Shown: one piece after another, positions 16,387 to 24,449 of the stretch | How the letters are laid out: every line of letters begins with the position of its first letter | Numbering within the stretch: position 1 is the stretch's first letter | Assembly: GCF_013359695.1 (NCBI RefSeq) | Contig: NZ_JABFMU010000055.1 | Location: forward strand, 1 to 40,954 | DNA from: Pseudomonas sp. C2B4 | Lineage (GTDB): Bacteria; Pseudomonadota; Gammaproteobacteria; Pseudomonadales; Pseudomonadaceae | DNA: 40,954 bases | Direction of reading: 5' to 3' | Position numbers and translations under genes: made by a program | Notes under the pieces: model-generated | The model's input: only the letters and a program-made list of their open reading frames with translations | Told to the model about the DNA's origin: nothing | Database searches by the model: none

Positions 16387-17051
16387 TGCGCTTGCCCGCC
16401 GAACAGATAACCCTGGCCGCGACGGGTTTCGATCACGCTGCGCCCCAGTTTGCGGCGCAGGTGATTGACATGGACTTCCAGCACGTTGGAGTCGCGTTCG
16501 GATTCACCGTCGTAGAGGTGGTCGGCGAGATGGCTTTTGGAAAGGATCTGTTGCGGGTGCAGCATGAAATAGCGCAGCAAACGAAATTCCGCGGCGGTCA
16601 GTTGAATGTCGGCGCCGTCGCGGGTCACGCACTGACGGCCTTCATCCAGTTGCAGCCCGGCGGCCTTGAGGGTCGGCTGATTGACCTGGCCATGGGAGCG
16701 ACGCAGCAACGCCTGAACCCGCAGGTGCAATTCTTCAGGATGGAAAGGCTTGGTCAGGTAATCGTCGGCGCCGGCCTTGAGCCCTTCGATGCGCTCGGCC
16801 CAGGAACCGCGGGCGGTGAGGATCAGCACCGGCGTCGCCAGCCCGCCGGCGCGCCACTGCGCCAGCACCTCAAGCCCCGGCAGACCTGGCAGGCCGAGGT
16901 CGAGGATGATCAGGTCATAGGGTTCGCTGCTGCCCTGGTACACCGCGTCGCGACCGTCGGCCAGCCAATCCACGGCGTACCCCTGGCGATGGAGGCCGGC
17001 CATCAGTTCGTCGGCCAGGGGTACATGGTCTTCCACCAGGAGCAAACGCAT
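16383..17051 (-). CDS. OmpR/PhoP-family response regulator
   Basis: 222 aa. Receiver domain 1-115 has acidic pair E7/D8, phosphorylation site D51 in LIILDLGLPGLPG, and the conserved Lys in DYLTKPFHPEEL. A C-terminal winged helix (about 125-220) contains LTAAEFRLLRYFMLHPQQILSK and SNVLEVHVNHLRRKLG. It is a DNA-binding regulator paired with the adjacent kinase; the two genes overlap. It follows two PepSY genes on the same strand. The direct repeat GTTTCA-N5-GTTCGA ahead of the first PepSY gene resembles a PhoP-type box and is a candidate target for autoregulation. Confidence 0.95.
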   Translation of the reverse strand: MRLLLVEDHVPLADELMAGLHRQGYAVDWLADGRDAVYQGSSEPYDLIILDLGLPGLPGLEVLAQWRAGGLATPVLILTARGSWAERIEGLKAGADDYLTKPFHPEELHLRVQALLRRSHGQVNQPTLKAAGLQLDEGRQCVTRDGADIQLTAAEFRLLRYFMLHPQQILSKSHLADHLYDGESERDSNVLEVHVNHLRRKLGRSVIETRRGQGYLFGGQAQ

Positions 17052-17054
17052 CGG

Positions 17055-17381
17055 TCAATCTTCCTTGTCTTTGAGTAAACGGCCGGTGGCGGCATCGAGG
17101 TCCAGTTCGCGGACCACGCCTTCCGTGGTCAGCAACTCGACCTCATACATGTAGACGCCGTGCTTCTCTTCAAGCTCGGCTTCCAACAATTTGGCGCCGG
17201 GATAACGATCCAGCGCGTTTTGCAGTACTTGCTCCAGCGGCAGAATCACACCCTGCTGACGCAGGCGCAGGGCTTCATCCTGGTCGAGGTCGCGGGCCAT
17301 TGTCACCGAGCAGAATGCAACAAGCGCCAGGGCCAGGCGGCCTGTGGCGCGTGCGGATGGAAAAGGTAAAAACGATTTCAT
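17055..17381 (-). CDS. Periplasmic PepSY-domain protein (second of tandem pair)
   Basis: 108 aa with an N-terminal signal (GRLALALVAFCSVTMA, about 14-29) and one PepSY domain (about 45-105: LEQVLQNALDRYPGAKLLEAELEEKHG... YEVELLTTEGVVRELDLDAATGRLL). PepSY domains are thought to inhibit or modulate envelope proteins. Its ATG shares one base with the stop of the preceding PepSY gene (TAATG), and it ends 3 nt before the response-regulator start, so all four genes are probably one operon. It may tune the histidine kinase, by analogy with other PepSY-two-component loci (inference). Confidence 0.88.
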   Translation of the reverse strand: MKSFLPFPSARATGRLALALVAFCSVTMARDLDQDEALRLRQQGVILPLEQVLQNALDRYPGAKLLEAELEEKHGVYMYEVELLTTEGVVRELDLDAATGRLLKDKED

Positions 17382-17692
17382 TAAGTGTCCTGATGATCCT
17401 TGCGCAAAAGCCCGTCGGCCGCGTCCAGCTCAAGCTCCCATTCCACACCCTGCGGGTCGGTCAGTTCGATTCGATAAAGGTAAGTGCCGTACCTTTTCTT
17501 TAACTCGATTTCGATGATTTTCGCACCCGGATGCCGGGCCAGGGCCACGGCCTCGACCTGCTCGATCGGCACAATGGTACCAGCGTCGATCAGTTTCCGG
17601 GCTTCGTCAGAGCGTAGCTCCCGGGTGTGGCCAAGGTTTGCGGTCAAACCGAAGAGGGTCAATGCAATGAACAGGGCAGCCAGTATTTTCAC
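17381..17692 (-). CDS. Periplasmic PepSY-domain protein (first of tandem pair)
   Basis: 103 aa, GTG start with GGAG about 6 nt upstream. A signal peptide (about 1-22, KILAALFIALTLFGLTANLG) is followed by a PepSY domain (IVPIEQVEAVALARHPGAK... YLYRIELTDPQGVEWELELDAADGLL). It is clearly a paralogue of the next gene, with the same arrangement and spacing, so tandem duplication is likely. It heads the PepSY-PepSY-RR-HK operon. The promoter and a candidate operator lie at 17737-17766. Confidence 0.88.
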   Translation of the reverse strand: MKILAALFIALTLFGLTANLGHTRELRSDEARKLIDAGTIVPIEQVEAVALARHPGAKIIEIELKKRYGTYLYRIELTDPQGVEWELELDAADGLLRKDHQDT

Positions 17693-17736
17693 GGGTGTCT
17701 CCGAATTTCTTGTGTTTCTTCATGGACACCACCTTA

Positions 17737-17766
17737 GCCATTCGAACTTAATTGAAACTGAATGGC
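17737..17766 (-). promoter_or_regulatory. Candidate operator of the PepSY/two-component operon
   Basis: Outer inverted repeat GCCATTC / GAATGGC (17737-17743, 17760-17766). Within it, on the minus strand, a direct repeat GTTTCA (17753-17758) and GTTCGA (17742-17747) is separated by 5 nt. The 6-5-6 direct-repeat spacing is that of PhoP/OmpR-type boxes. It lies 45-75 bp upstream of the first gene start (17692). Confidence 0.45.
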
Positions 17767-17787
17767 CATCATTGGTAACCCCCAATC

Positions 17788-17880
17788 CCTGTGGGAGCGA
17801 GCCTGCTCGCGAAAGGGCCGTGTCAGTCACTATCAATGTTGAATGTCAGACCGCTTTCGCGAGCAGGCTCGCTCCCACAT
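17788..17880. repeat. REPIN, type A
   Basis: Complete doublet with ends CCTGTGGGAGCGAGCC and GGCTCGCTCCCACA, between the divergent PepSY and patatin genes. Confidence 0.92.
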
Positions 17881-17912
17881 AATCCGCGTGTTTGCCAACT
17901 TTCGAGACCGGT

Positions 17913-18992
17913 ATGACCGCCATCCACATCAAGTTCCCCTCCCTGACGATCAAGGCCGGTCCGCGTGCCTTTGCGCGCATTCGTGAACATGGCCTCAACG
18001 CCGTCGATGTCGGTACGCTGCCGGGCGCCGCCGGTGGGCCGAAGGCGCTGGGCATCCAGGGGCTGGACCTGGCGCTGTTCGGCCAATGGCTGCCGTCGGC
18101 GCCCCGGGAGCGCTCGCTGATCGGGGCTTCGGTCGGCTCCTGGCGTTTCGCCAGCGCCTGTCTGCCGGATGCCGCCGAAGGCATCCGCCGTCTCGGTCAG
18201 CTCTACACCGAGCAGAACTTCGCCAAGGGCGTGACCATGGCGCAGATCAGCCAGAGCTCGCGGCGCATGCTCGACGATTTGCTTGACGGTCGCGATGCGG
18301 CCCTGCTCGACAACGCCCACTACCGCCTGAACATCATGGTGGTCAAAAGCCACGGTCTGCTGGCGGACGATCATCGCGGCCGCCTGGGCTTGGGCCTGTC
18401 ATCGGTGATCGCCGACAACCTGCGCGGCCGCGCTCGACTGTCGCGGCACTTCGAGCGACTGATCATCCACGATCCGCGCCTGGCGCCGCCGGTCAACGCA
18501 TTGAACGACTTTCCGTCCCGCTTCGTCCCGCTGGACGCCAACAACCTGCGCCAGGCCCTGCTCGCCTCGGGGTCGATCCCGATGGTGATGGAAGGCGTGC
18601 GCGACCTGCCGGGGGCCGGCGCCGGCACGTTCCGCGACGGCGGTTTGCTGGACTATCACCTCGACCTGCCCTACAGCGGCAACGACATCGTGCTGTATCC
18701 GCACTTCACCGACCGGGTGATTCCCGGCTGGTTCGACAAGACCCTGCCCTGGCGCCGTGCCTGCCCGGAGCGCCTGCAGAATGTCCTGCTACTGGCGCCG
18801 TCAAGGGAATACCTGGCACGCCTGCCCTACGGCAAACTGCCGGACCGTAACGACTTCAAACGCTTCATGGGCGATGCCCCGAGTCGGCAGAAATACTGGC
18901 GCGCGACCATGGACGAAAGCCGTCGGCTGGGCGATGAGTTTCTCGAACTGGCCGCCAACGGTCGCCTCGGCGAGCGCTTGCTGACCCTTTAG
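17913..18992 (+). CDS. Patatin-like phospholipase family protein
   Basis: 359 aa from ATG 17913 (an in-frame TTG at 17892 is less likely). The oxyanion-hole loop GAAGGPKALG (38-47) is followed by the nucleophile elbow GASVG (S73) and the partner aspartate in DGG (D242), giving the Ser-Asp dyad of the patatin fold. No signal peptide or outer-membrane barrel domain is seen, so it is probably a cytosolic or injected-type acyl hydrolase. Substrate lipids are unknown. It stands alone, with a REPIN upstream and queD 74 bp downstream. Confidence 0.85.
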   Translation: MTAIHIKFPSLTIKAGPRAFARIREHGLNAVDVGTLPGAAGGPKALGIQGLDLALFGQWLPSAPRERSLIGASVGSWRFASACLPDAAEGIRRLGQLYTEQNFAKGVTMAQISQSSRRMLDDLLDGRDAALLDNAHYRLNIMVVKSHGLLADDHRGRLGLGLSSVIADNLRGRARLSRHFERLIIHDPRLAPPVNALNDFPSRFVPLDANNLRQALLASGSIPMVMEGVRDLPGAGAGTFRDGGLLDYHLDLPYSGNDIVLYPHFTDRVIPGWFDKTLPWRRACPERLQNVLLLAPSREYLARLPYGKLPDRNDFKRFMGDAPSRQKYWRATMDESRRLGDEFLELAANGRLGERLLTL

Positions 18993-19066
18993 TCAGGACA
19001 AACTGTTAAACTCGACGCCTGCCCACATCGCTGCGGCGATCGCCACCTGAACAGAGCTGAAACCCC

Positions 19067-19423
19067 TTGGAAATTTTCAAAGAATTCACCTTCGAATCCG
19101 CCCACCGCCTGCCCCACGTCCCCGAGGGCCACAAGTGCGGGCGCCTGCACGGTCACTCGTTCAAAGTGGCGATTCACCTGAGCGGCGACCTCGATCCGCA
19201 TACCGGCTGGATCCGCGACTTTTCGGAGATCAAGGCGATCTTCAAGCCGCTGTATGAGCGTCTGGACCACAACTACCTGAACGACATTCCAGGCCTGGAA
19301 AACCCGACCAGTGAAGTGCTGGCCAAATTCATCTGGAACGAGATGAAGCCGTTGTTGCCGGAACTCAGCGCCATCCGCATTCACGAGACGTGCACCAGTG
19401 GGTGCATCTATCGCGGCGAATAA
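19067..19423 (+). CDS. queD: 6-carboxy-5,6,7,8-tetrahydropterin synthase QueD
   Basis: 118 aa, TTG start (no ATG lies upstream of the conserved EFTFESAHRL). Zinc ligands H13, H28 and H30 come from FESAHRL and LHGHSF; the catalytic cysteine is C24 in GHKCGRLHGH, and H68 lies in LDHNYLND. The C-terminal IHETCTSGCIYRGE supplies the conserved glutamate. It converts dihydroneopterin triphosphate to 6-carboxytetrahydropterin in queuosine synthesis. It lies outside a que operon here, which is common in pseudomonads. Confidence 0.95.
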   Translation: MEIFKEFTFESAHRLPHVPEGHKCGRLHGHSFKVAIHLSGDLDPHTGWIRDFSEIKAIFKPLYERLDHNYLNDIPGLENPTSEVLAKFIWNEMKPLLPELSAIRIHETCTSGCIYRGE

Positions 19424-19440
19424 CCGATCAAAATGGCCTC

Positions 19441-19531
19441 CTGTGGGAGCGAGCCTGCTCGCGAATGCGGTCTGACATTCAACATTGTTGGTGACTGACA
19501 CGACCTCTTCGCGAGCAGGCTCGCTCCCACA
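19441..19531. repeat. REPIN, type A
   Basis: Complete doublet with ends CTGTGGGAGCGAGCC and GGCTCGCTCCCACA, located between the queD stop and its terminator. Confidence 0.92.
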
Positions 19532-19562
19532 AGGGGAATTGCAGTTTGTCAGGGAAATAGAG

Positions 19563-19587
19563 AACAGCCTTCAACGGCTGTTTTTTT
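19563..19587 (+). terminator. Intrinsic terminator downstream of queD
   Basis: Perfect 7-bp stem AACAGCC / GGCTGTT with 6-nt loop TTCAAC, running straight into seven or more Ts. The REPIN lies between the queD stop and this hairpin. Confidence 0.85.
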
Positions 19588-19630
19588 ATGCCTATGCTTT
19601 TTGGCTCTCACACGCCAAGAGGACCCGCCC

Positions 19631-20461
19631 ATGACTGACTGGCCACTGGCTCAGACCTATCGCTTCAACGGTAATGAAGTTCGCTACGCCGTACGGGGCG
19701 ACGGCCCGCCGTTGGTATTCGTGCATGGCACGCCCTTTTCTTCCTATGTCTGGCACCGCATCGCGCCGCATTTCATCACCACCCACCGGGTGCATTACTT
19801 CGATTTGCTGGGCTATGGGCAGTCCGATAAAGTCGACGGTGATGTTTCGCTCGGCGTGCAGAATCAGTTGTTGGCACAGCTGCTGGAACACTGGGGGCTG
19901 GATTGCCCGGACGTGGTGGCCCACGATTTCGGTGGCGCGACGGTGCTGCGTGCGCATCTGCTTAACGGCAAGGATTACCGCAGCCTGACACTGATCGACC
20001 CGGTGGCGCTCACGCCCTGGGGTTCGCCGTTCGTGCAGCATGTGCGTCAACACGAGGCCGCCTTCAGCGGGCTGCCCGACTACATCCAACGGGCCATCGT
20101 GCCGGCCTATGTTCGCGGAGCGATCAAGCGGGACATCCCGGACGACGAACTCGCCCCCTACGTGCAGCCGTGGCTGGGCGAGCCGGGGCAAGCGGCGTTC
20201 TATCGGCAGATCGCGCAGATGGACGAACGCTATACCCGCGAGGCCGAAGGGTTGTACCCGAGGATTCGCTGTCCGGTGCAGATACTCTGGGGTGAAGATG
20301 ATCAGTGGATTCCCATCGAACGTGGGCGCGCCTTGCAACAGATGATTCCCGGGGCGCAATTTCACGCCGTCCCCAACGCAGGGCATCTGGTTCAGGAAGA
20401 TGCGCCCGAAGCCATCGTTGCCGCGCTGCTGAAATTTCTACCCTTGCACAAATCTCCCTGA
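19631..20461 (+). CDS. Alpha/beta hydrolase with Asp nucleophile (haloalkane dehalogenase/epoxide hydrolase-like)
   Basis: 276 aa. The oxyanion segment VFVHGTPFSSYVW (about 29-41) precedes the nucleophile elbow VVAHDFGGATV, where D99 replaces the usual serine. The acid is in GEDDQWIP (D224/D225) and the general base is H253 in PNAGHLVQED. An Asp nucleophile is characteristic of haloalkane dehalogenases, fluoroacetate dehalogenases and epoxide hydrolases, so ester hydrolysis is unlikely. The tryptophan next to the nucleophile that binds halide in classical dehalogenases is absent (F100), leaving the class open. The ATG at 19631 follows GAGG. It is a single-gene unit. Confidence 0.82.
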   Translation: MTDWPLAQTYRFNGNEVRYAVRGDGPPLVFVHGTPFSSYVWHRIAPHFITTHRVHYFDLLGYGQSDKVDGDVSLGVQNQLLAQLLEHWGLDCPDVVAHDFGGATVLRAHLLNGKDYRSLTLIDPVALTPWGSPFVQHVRQHEAAFSGLPDYIQRAIVPAYVRGAIKRDIPDDELAPYVQPWLGEPGQAAFYRQIAQMDERYTREAEGLYPRIRCPVQILWGEDDQWIPIERGRALQQMIPGAQFHAVPNAGHLVQEDAPEAIVAALLKFLPLHKSP

Positions 20462-20474
20462 TAAACCCCATTTA

Positions 20475-20567
20475 CCTGTAGGAGTGAGCCCTGCTCGCGA
20501 TGGCGGCGTCATACCCGACAATTTAGTTGACTGACCCAACGCTATCGCGAGCAGGCTCACTCCTACA
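20475..20567. repeat. REPIN, subtype B'
   Basis: Doublet with left arm GAGTGAGCCCTGCTCGCG and right arm CGCGAGCAGGCTCACTCC. It carries the same one-base asymmetry as the element at 14961-15053 but an unrelated spacer. Confidence 0.88.
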
Positions 20568-20662
20568 ATTGAACTGTGTACGTCAATGCCACTGGCGGGG
20601 ATTGCCGCTGCCGAGCTAACGTAAGGAGAACGACGAACCGATTATCTAAAAGGACCTTCCCG

Positions 20663-21907
20663 ATGCACATCATCAACGCCCGGCTGCGCAACCAGGAAGG
20701 CCTTCATGAGTTGCACCTGGAAGACGGCCTGATCCGCAACATTGCCCGGCAGACCGAGGCCCCGACCCTGGGGCCCGAGGACCTGGACGCCGGCGGCAAC
20801 CTGGTCGTGCCGCCCTTCGTCGAGCCACATATCCACCTCGACGCCACCCTGACCGCCGGCGAACCGCGCTGGAACATGAGCGGTACGCTGTTCGAAGGCA
20901 TTGAATGCTGGGGTGAGCGCAAGTTGACCATCACCCTGGAAGACACCAAAAACAGGGCAAAAAAAACCATCGAGAACCTCGCCGCCCACGGCATCCAGCA
21001 TGTACGTACCCACGTCGACGTCACCGACCCGCAGCTCACCGCCCTGAAGGCGATGCTCGAAGTGCGCGAGGAAAGCCGCCACCTGATCGACATGCAAATC
21101 GTCGCCTTTCCCCAGGAGGGCATCGAGTCCTACCGCAACGGTCGAGACTTGATGGAGGAAGCGATCCACATGGGCGCCGATGTGGTCGGCGGCATTCCGC
21201 ATTTCGAGTACACCCGCGACCAGGGGGTCAGCTCGGTGAAATTCCTGATGGACCTGGCCGAACGCACCGGTTGCCTGGTGGACGTGCATTGCGATGAAAC
21301 CGACGACCCGCACTCGCGCTTTCTCGAAGTGCTGGCCGAAGAAGCCCGCAGTCGCGGCATGGGCTCACGCGTCACCGCCAGCCACACCACGGCCATGGGC
21401 TCCTATGACAATGCCTACTGCGCCAAACTGTTTCGCCTGCTCGGGCATTCAGGCATCAGTTTTGTTTCCTGCCCCACCGAGAGCATTCACCTGCAGGGGC
21501 GCTTCGATAACTTTCCGAAACGCCGGGGCGTGACCCGGGTCAACGAGTTGCTCGAAGCCGGCATGAACGTGTGTTTCGGCCAGGATTCAATCGTCGACCC
21601 GTGGTATCCGCTGGGCAACGGCAACATCCTGCGAGTCCTCGAGGCGGGCCTGCATATCTGTCACATGCTGGGTTACCGCAACCTGCAGAGCGCACTGGAC
21701 CTGGTCACCGACAACAGCGCCAAGGCCCTGGCCCTGGGCGATCGCTATGGATTGCAACCGGGGCGGCCGGCGAATCTGCTGATCCTGTCGGCGGAGAGCG
21801 ACTACGAGGTGATCCGCAGCCAGGGATTGCCGCTGTATTCGGTTCGCGGTGGCAAGGTGCTGGTGAAACGGACGATGCCGGTGGTGGAGTTTGGTGGTTT
21901 GAGCTGA
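20663..21907 (+). CDS. codA: Cytosine deaminase
   Basis: 414 aa, amidohydrolase superfamily. Metal ligands are in EPHIHLDATL (H56, H58), VDVHCDETDD (His, with the catalytic Glu) and GQDSIVDPWYPLGNGN (Asp). SHTTAMGSYDNAY and SCPTESIHLQGR are also characteristic of CodA. It deaminates cytosine to uracil and ammonia in the cytosol for pyrimidine salvage. The start at 20663 has AAAAGGAC 7-10 nt upstream. No cytosine permease (codB) is adjacent; the nearest transporter is the MFS gene at 23183. Confidence 0.93.
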   Translation: MHIINARLRNQEGLHELHLEDGLIRNIARQTEAPTLGPEDLDAGGNLVVPPFVEPHIHLDATLTAGEPRWNMSGTLFEGIECWGERKLTITLEDTKNRAKKTIENLAAHGIQHVRTHVDVTDPQLTALKAMLEVREESRHLIDMQIVAFPQEGIESYRNGRDLMEEAIHMGADVVGGIPHFEYTRDQGVSSVKFLMDLAERTGCLVDVHCDETDDPHSRFLEVLAEEARSRGMGSRVTASHTTAMGSYDNAYCAKLFRLLGHSGISFVSCPTESIHLQGRFDNFPKRRGVTRVNELLEAGMNVCFGQDSIVDPWYPLGNGNILRVLEAGLHICHMLGYRNLQSALDLVTDNSAKALALGDRYGLQPGRPANLLILSAESDYEVIRSQGLPLYSVRGGKVLVKRTMPVVEFGGLS

Positions 21908-21930
21908 AGTTTGCAGAGCCTGGACTGACG

Positions 21931-22010
21931 CCTTCGCGAGCAGGCTCGCTCCCACATGGGTTATGTGTCGTTCACCAGCCCTTTGTGGGAGCGGGCTTGC
22001 CCGCGATGGC
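21931..22010. repeat. Hybrid REP pair (type A + type C), inverted order
   Basis: A type A right-arm unit (CGCGAGCAGGCTCGCTCCCAC, 21935 onward) is followed by a type C left-arm unit (GTGGGAGCGGGCTTGCCC, about 21984-22008). The order is the reverse of a normal REPIN and the two arms belong to different families. Confidence 0.8.
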
Positions 22011-22020
22011 GATCTAACCC

Positions 22021-23013
22021 TCACCCCATCAACCGCGCCGTACCAAACAGACTCACCCGCCTCAACTCCCCCTGCTCTTCCTCCAGCAAAATCGGCGCCG
22101 TCCCACCCGGCATCACCACCTTCACCTCGCCGGCACTCACCCAACCCACGCGCCACGCTGCGCACGCCACCGCCGAGGCACTGGTCCCCGAAGACGCGGT
22201 CGGCCCTTCACCGCGCTCGAACACCCGTGCAACCACTCGCTGCCCGGATTCATGCATCGCCCATTGCAAGTTGATCCCCGCCGGACACGGCTGCCCCGCC
22301 CCCGCCGGCATGGCATAGGCGATACGGGTCAGACCTTCGGACAAACCCGGCTCACGCATCTGCTCATTGCTCGGCAAGTCATCCACATGCTCAACCAGCG
22401 TCACGCAATGCGGATTACCGACACGCGCAAACTGGCTGCGCGACCATGCGGCATTCAACGACGCCAACGGCTGCACATGACTGAGTTCGCGACCATTGAG
22501 CACCACGCTTTCAACGCCATGAGCACTCACCGCTTGCGGCCCGAACGAAGGCTTGCCCAGATCCAGCCAAAACCCGTGCACACCCTCGACCTGCGCCGCT
22601 TTCACCGATGTTTCCCCCGGTGAAAGCACATCGGCCTTGTCGTGATGAACCCTGAGCACACACGCCTCGTCCCCGGCCATAAGCCCTTGATCACTGAGTG
22701 CCTGGGAGAAAATCGTCAGGCCATTGCCGCTGCGCTCGGCCAGGGTGCCGTCGGTGTTGACGATCAACAGATCAAAGGGCGGCGACGACTGGAACGGGCC
22801 GACCAGCAAACCATCGCTGCGATGGTCCTTGCTGCCGGGCGGCTGCGTGCCGGGTGCCCAGGCACAGCAGGCCTCGATGGCCGCCAGTGCCCAGGTTTCA
22901 CGGGATTGCGCGGCATCCCTGGCCTTATCGGGCAAGGCGATGCCGTTGCGGCGCAAATCCCCGGGCGCCACAACCATGTAGATATTGCCTCGTGCGTCGT
23001 ACATCTGCGCCAT
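22021..23013 (-). CDS. DapF-fold epimerase homologue lacking both catalytic cysteines
   Basis: 330 aa from ATG 23013, chosen for GGGAGG 6-7 nt upstream; an open extension to 23130 has no support. It has the diaminopimelate epimerase two-lobe fold with recognisable motifs: N-terminal ARGN, NTDGTLAERSGNG (86-98), GNPHCV (199-204) and FERGEGPTASSGTSASA (266-281). In DapF the first and last blocks are CGNG and ACGTG and supply the two catalytic cysteines. Here both are serine (S95 and S275). DapF activity is therefore doubtful, and a related racemase/isomerase or non-catalytic role is possible. It is divergent from an MFS transporter gene. Confidence 0.8.
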   Translation of the reverse strand: MAQMYDARGNIYMVVAPGDLRRNGIALPDKARDAAQSRETWALAAIEACCAWAPGTQPPGSKDHRSDGLLVGPFQSSPPFDLLIVNTDGTLAERSGNGLTIFSQALSDQGLMAGDEACVLRVHHDKADVLSPGETSVKAAQVEGVHGFWLDLGKPSFGPQAVSAHGVESVVLNGRELSHVQPLASLNAAWSRSQFARVGNPHCVTLVEHVDDLPSNEQMREPGLSEGLTRIAYAMPAGAGQPCPAGINLQWAMHESGQRVVARVFERGEGPTASSGTSASAVACAAWRVGWVSAGEVKVVMPGGTAPILLEEEQGELRRVSLFGTARLMG

Positions 23014-23144
23014 GGCGCCCTCCCTGCTGGAATGATCGGTCGGGCTCAACATATCGCGAAACACGGTCTGGCTGTGCAAGGATGTCAACCTGCCGGATCG
23101 CAAAACCCTGCGGACGCTGATCGAACCCATGCCAGTCGATCACT

Positions 23145-23157
23145 GTCCCCTAGGGAC
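23145..23157. promoter_or_regulatory. Small inverted repeat in divergent promoter region
   Basis: GTCCC-CTA-GGGAC, 13 bp, lies 25 bp before the MFS start in the 169-bp divergent gap with the DapF-like gene. It is a possible operator; nothing else distinctive is seen in the gap. Confidence 0.3.
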
Positions 23158-23182
23158 GCGACGTTTTTTGCCAAGGATTGAT

Positions 23183-24334
23183 ATGACCAACCTCAACACC
23201 CAGACCTCGTTCGTTCCGGGGCGCCTGGAGCAGATGTCCACGCGCATCGCCTTTTTTATCGCCGGGTTCGGCATTGCCGCGTGGGCGCCGCTGGTGCCGT
23301 ATGCCAAGGCCCGGGCCGGGCTCGACGAAGGTACGTTGGGTTTGTTGCTGCTGTGCCTGGGGGTGGGTTCGATTCTGGCGATGCCCTTGGCCGGGATTCT
23401 GGCCACGCGTTTTGGTTGCCGCAAGGTGGCGACCGGGGGCACGTTGTTGATCTGTATCGCGCTGCCATTGCTGGCGACAGTGTCTTCGATCCCGGCACTG
23501 ATCGCGGCGTTGTTTCTGTTTGGCGCGGGCCTGGGCACGGTGGATTCGACGGTGAATCTGCAAGCGGTGATCGTCGAGCGGGCCAGCGGCAAAACCATGA
23601 TGTCCGGTTTCCACGGCATGTTCAGCCTGGGCGGGATTGTTGGCGCGGCGGGTGTCAGTGGGCTGCTCGGCCTTGGGCTTTCGCCGCTGGGTGCGACGGC
23701 GGTGGTGGTCGTCCTGCTGCTGGTCGCCCTGGCGAAGGCGGTTCCGCACTTGTTGCCTTTTGGGAGCGAAAGTTCGGGGCCGGCGTTCGCCGTTCCCCAT
23801 GGCATCGTGCTGTTTATCGGCGGGATGTGCTTCATCGTGTTCCTCGCCGAAGGTGCGGCACTCGATTGGAGCGCGGTGTTCCTGGCGCAGGAGCGCGGGA
23901 TCGATACGGCCTATGCCGGGTTGGGTTACGCGGCATTTGCCCTGACCATGACGGTGGGTCGCTTGACGGGGGATTCGATCGTGCGTCGTCTGGGTGCGAC
24001 GCGGGTGATTGTCTTCGGAGGGGCCACGGCAGCGCTCGGACTGTTTCTGGCGACCTTTGCCCCGAGCTGGGAAGCGGCACTGGTGGGCTATGCCCTGCTG
24101 GGCGCTGGCTGCTCGAACATTGTGCCGGTGCTGTACACCGCGGTGGGCAAGCAGACAGTGATGCCGGAAAGCATCGCCGTACCGGCCATTACCACCCTCG
24201 GTTATGCGGGGATCCTCGCGGGGCCTGCGGTGATCGGGTTCATCGCCCATGGCAGCAGTCTGAGTTTTGCCTTCGGGTTGATGGCGGTGTTGCTGGTGGC
24301 GGTGGCTATCGGGGGGAAAGTATTGAAAGTCTAA
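23183..24334 (+). CDS. MFS transporter, YbjJ-like
   Basis: 383 aa with about 12 membrane segments. The N-terminal half reads IAFFIAGFGIAAWAPLVPYAKARAGLDEGTLG, and later GFHGMFSLGGIVGAA and EGAALDWSAVFLAQERG. These are typical of the YbjJ-type subgroup often annotated as inner-membrane transport proteins. The substrate is unknown. AAGGAT lies 5-8 nt upstream of the ATG at 23183, and an upstream in-frame extension has no support. It is divergent from the Ser/Ser DapF homologue, so the two may share a regulator. codA lies beyond, but any link to pyrimidines is speculation. Confidence 0.85.
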   Translation: MTNLNTQTSFVPGRLEQMSTRIAFFIAGFGIAAWAPLVPYAKARAGLDEGTLGLLLLCLGVGSILAMPLAGILATRFGCRKVATGGTLLICIALPLLATVSSIPALIAALFLFGAGLGTVDSTVNLQAVIVERASGKTMMSGFHGMFSLGGIVGAAGVSGLLGLGLSPLGATAVVVVLLLVALAKAVPHLLPFGSESSGPAFAVPHGIVLFIGGMCFIVFLAEGAALDWSAVFLAQERGIDTAYAGLGYAAFALTMTVGRLTGDSIVRRLGATRVIVFGGATAALGLFLATFAPSWEAALVGYALLGAGCSNIVPVLYTAVGKQTVMPESIAVPAITTLGYAGILAGPAVIGFIAHGSSLSFAFGLMAVLLVAVAIGGKVLKV

Positions 24335-24338
24335 AAGC

Positions 24339-24432
24339 TTCGCGAGCAGGCTCGCTCCCACAGTTGATCTCCAGTGGACACAAATATCGTGTTCAACGAG
24401 GACCACATGTGGGAGCGAGCCTGCTCGCGAAT
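24339..24432. repeat. REP pair, type A, inverted order
   Basis: A right-arm unit (CGCGAGCAGGCTCGCTCCCA, 24341-24360) is followed by a left-arm unit (TGTGGGAGCGAGCCTGCTCG, 24409-24428). The order is opposite to the standard REPINs in this window. It lies between the convergent MFS and fecA-like genes. Confidence 0.85.
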
Positions 24433-24449
24433 GAAGTCACCCCGGTCTA

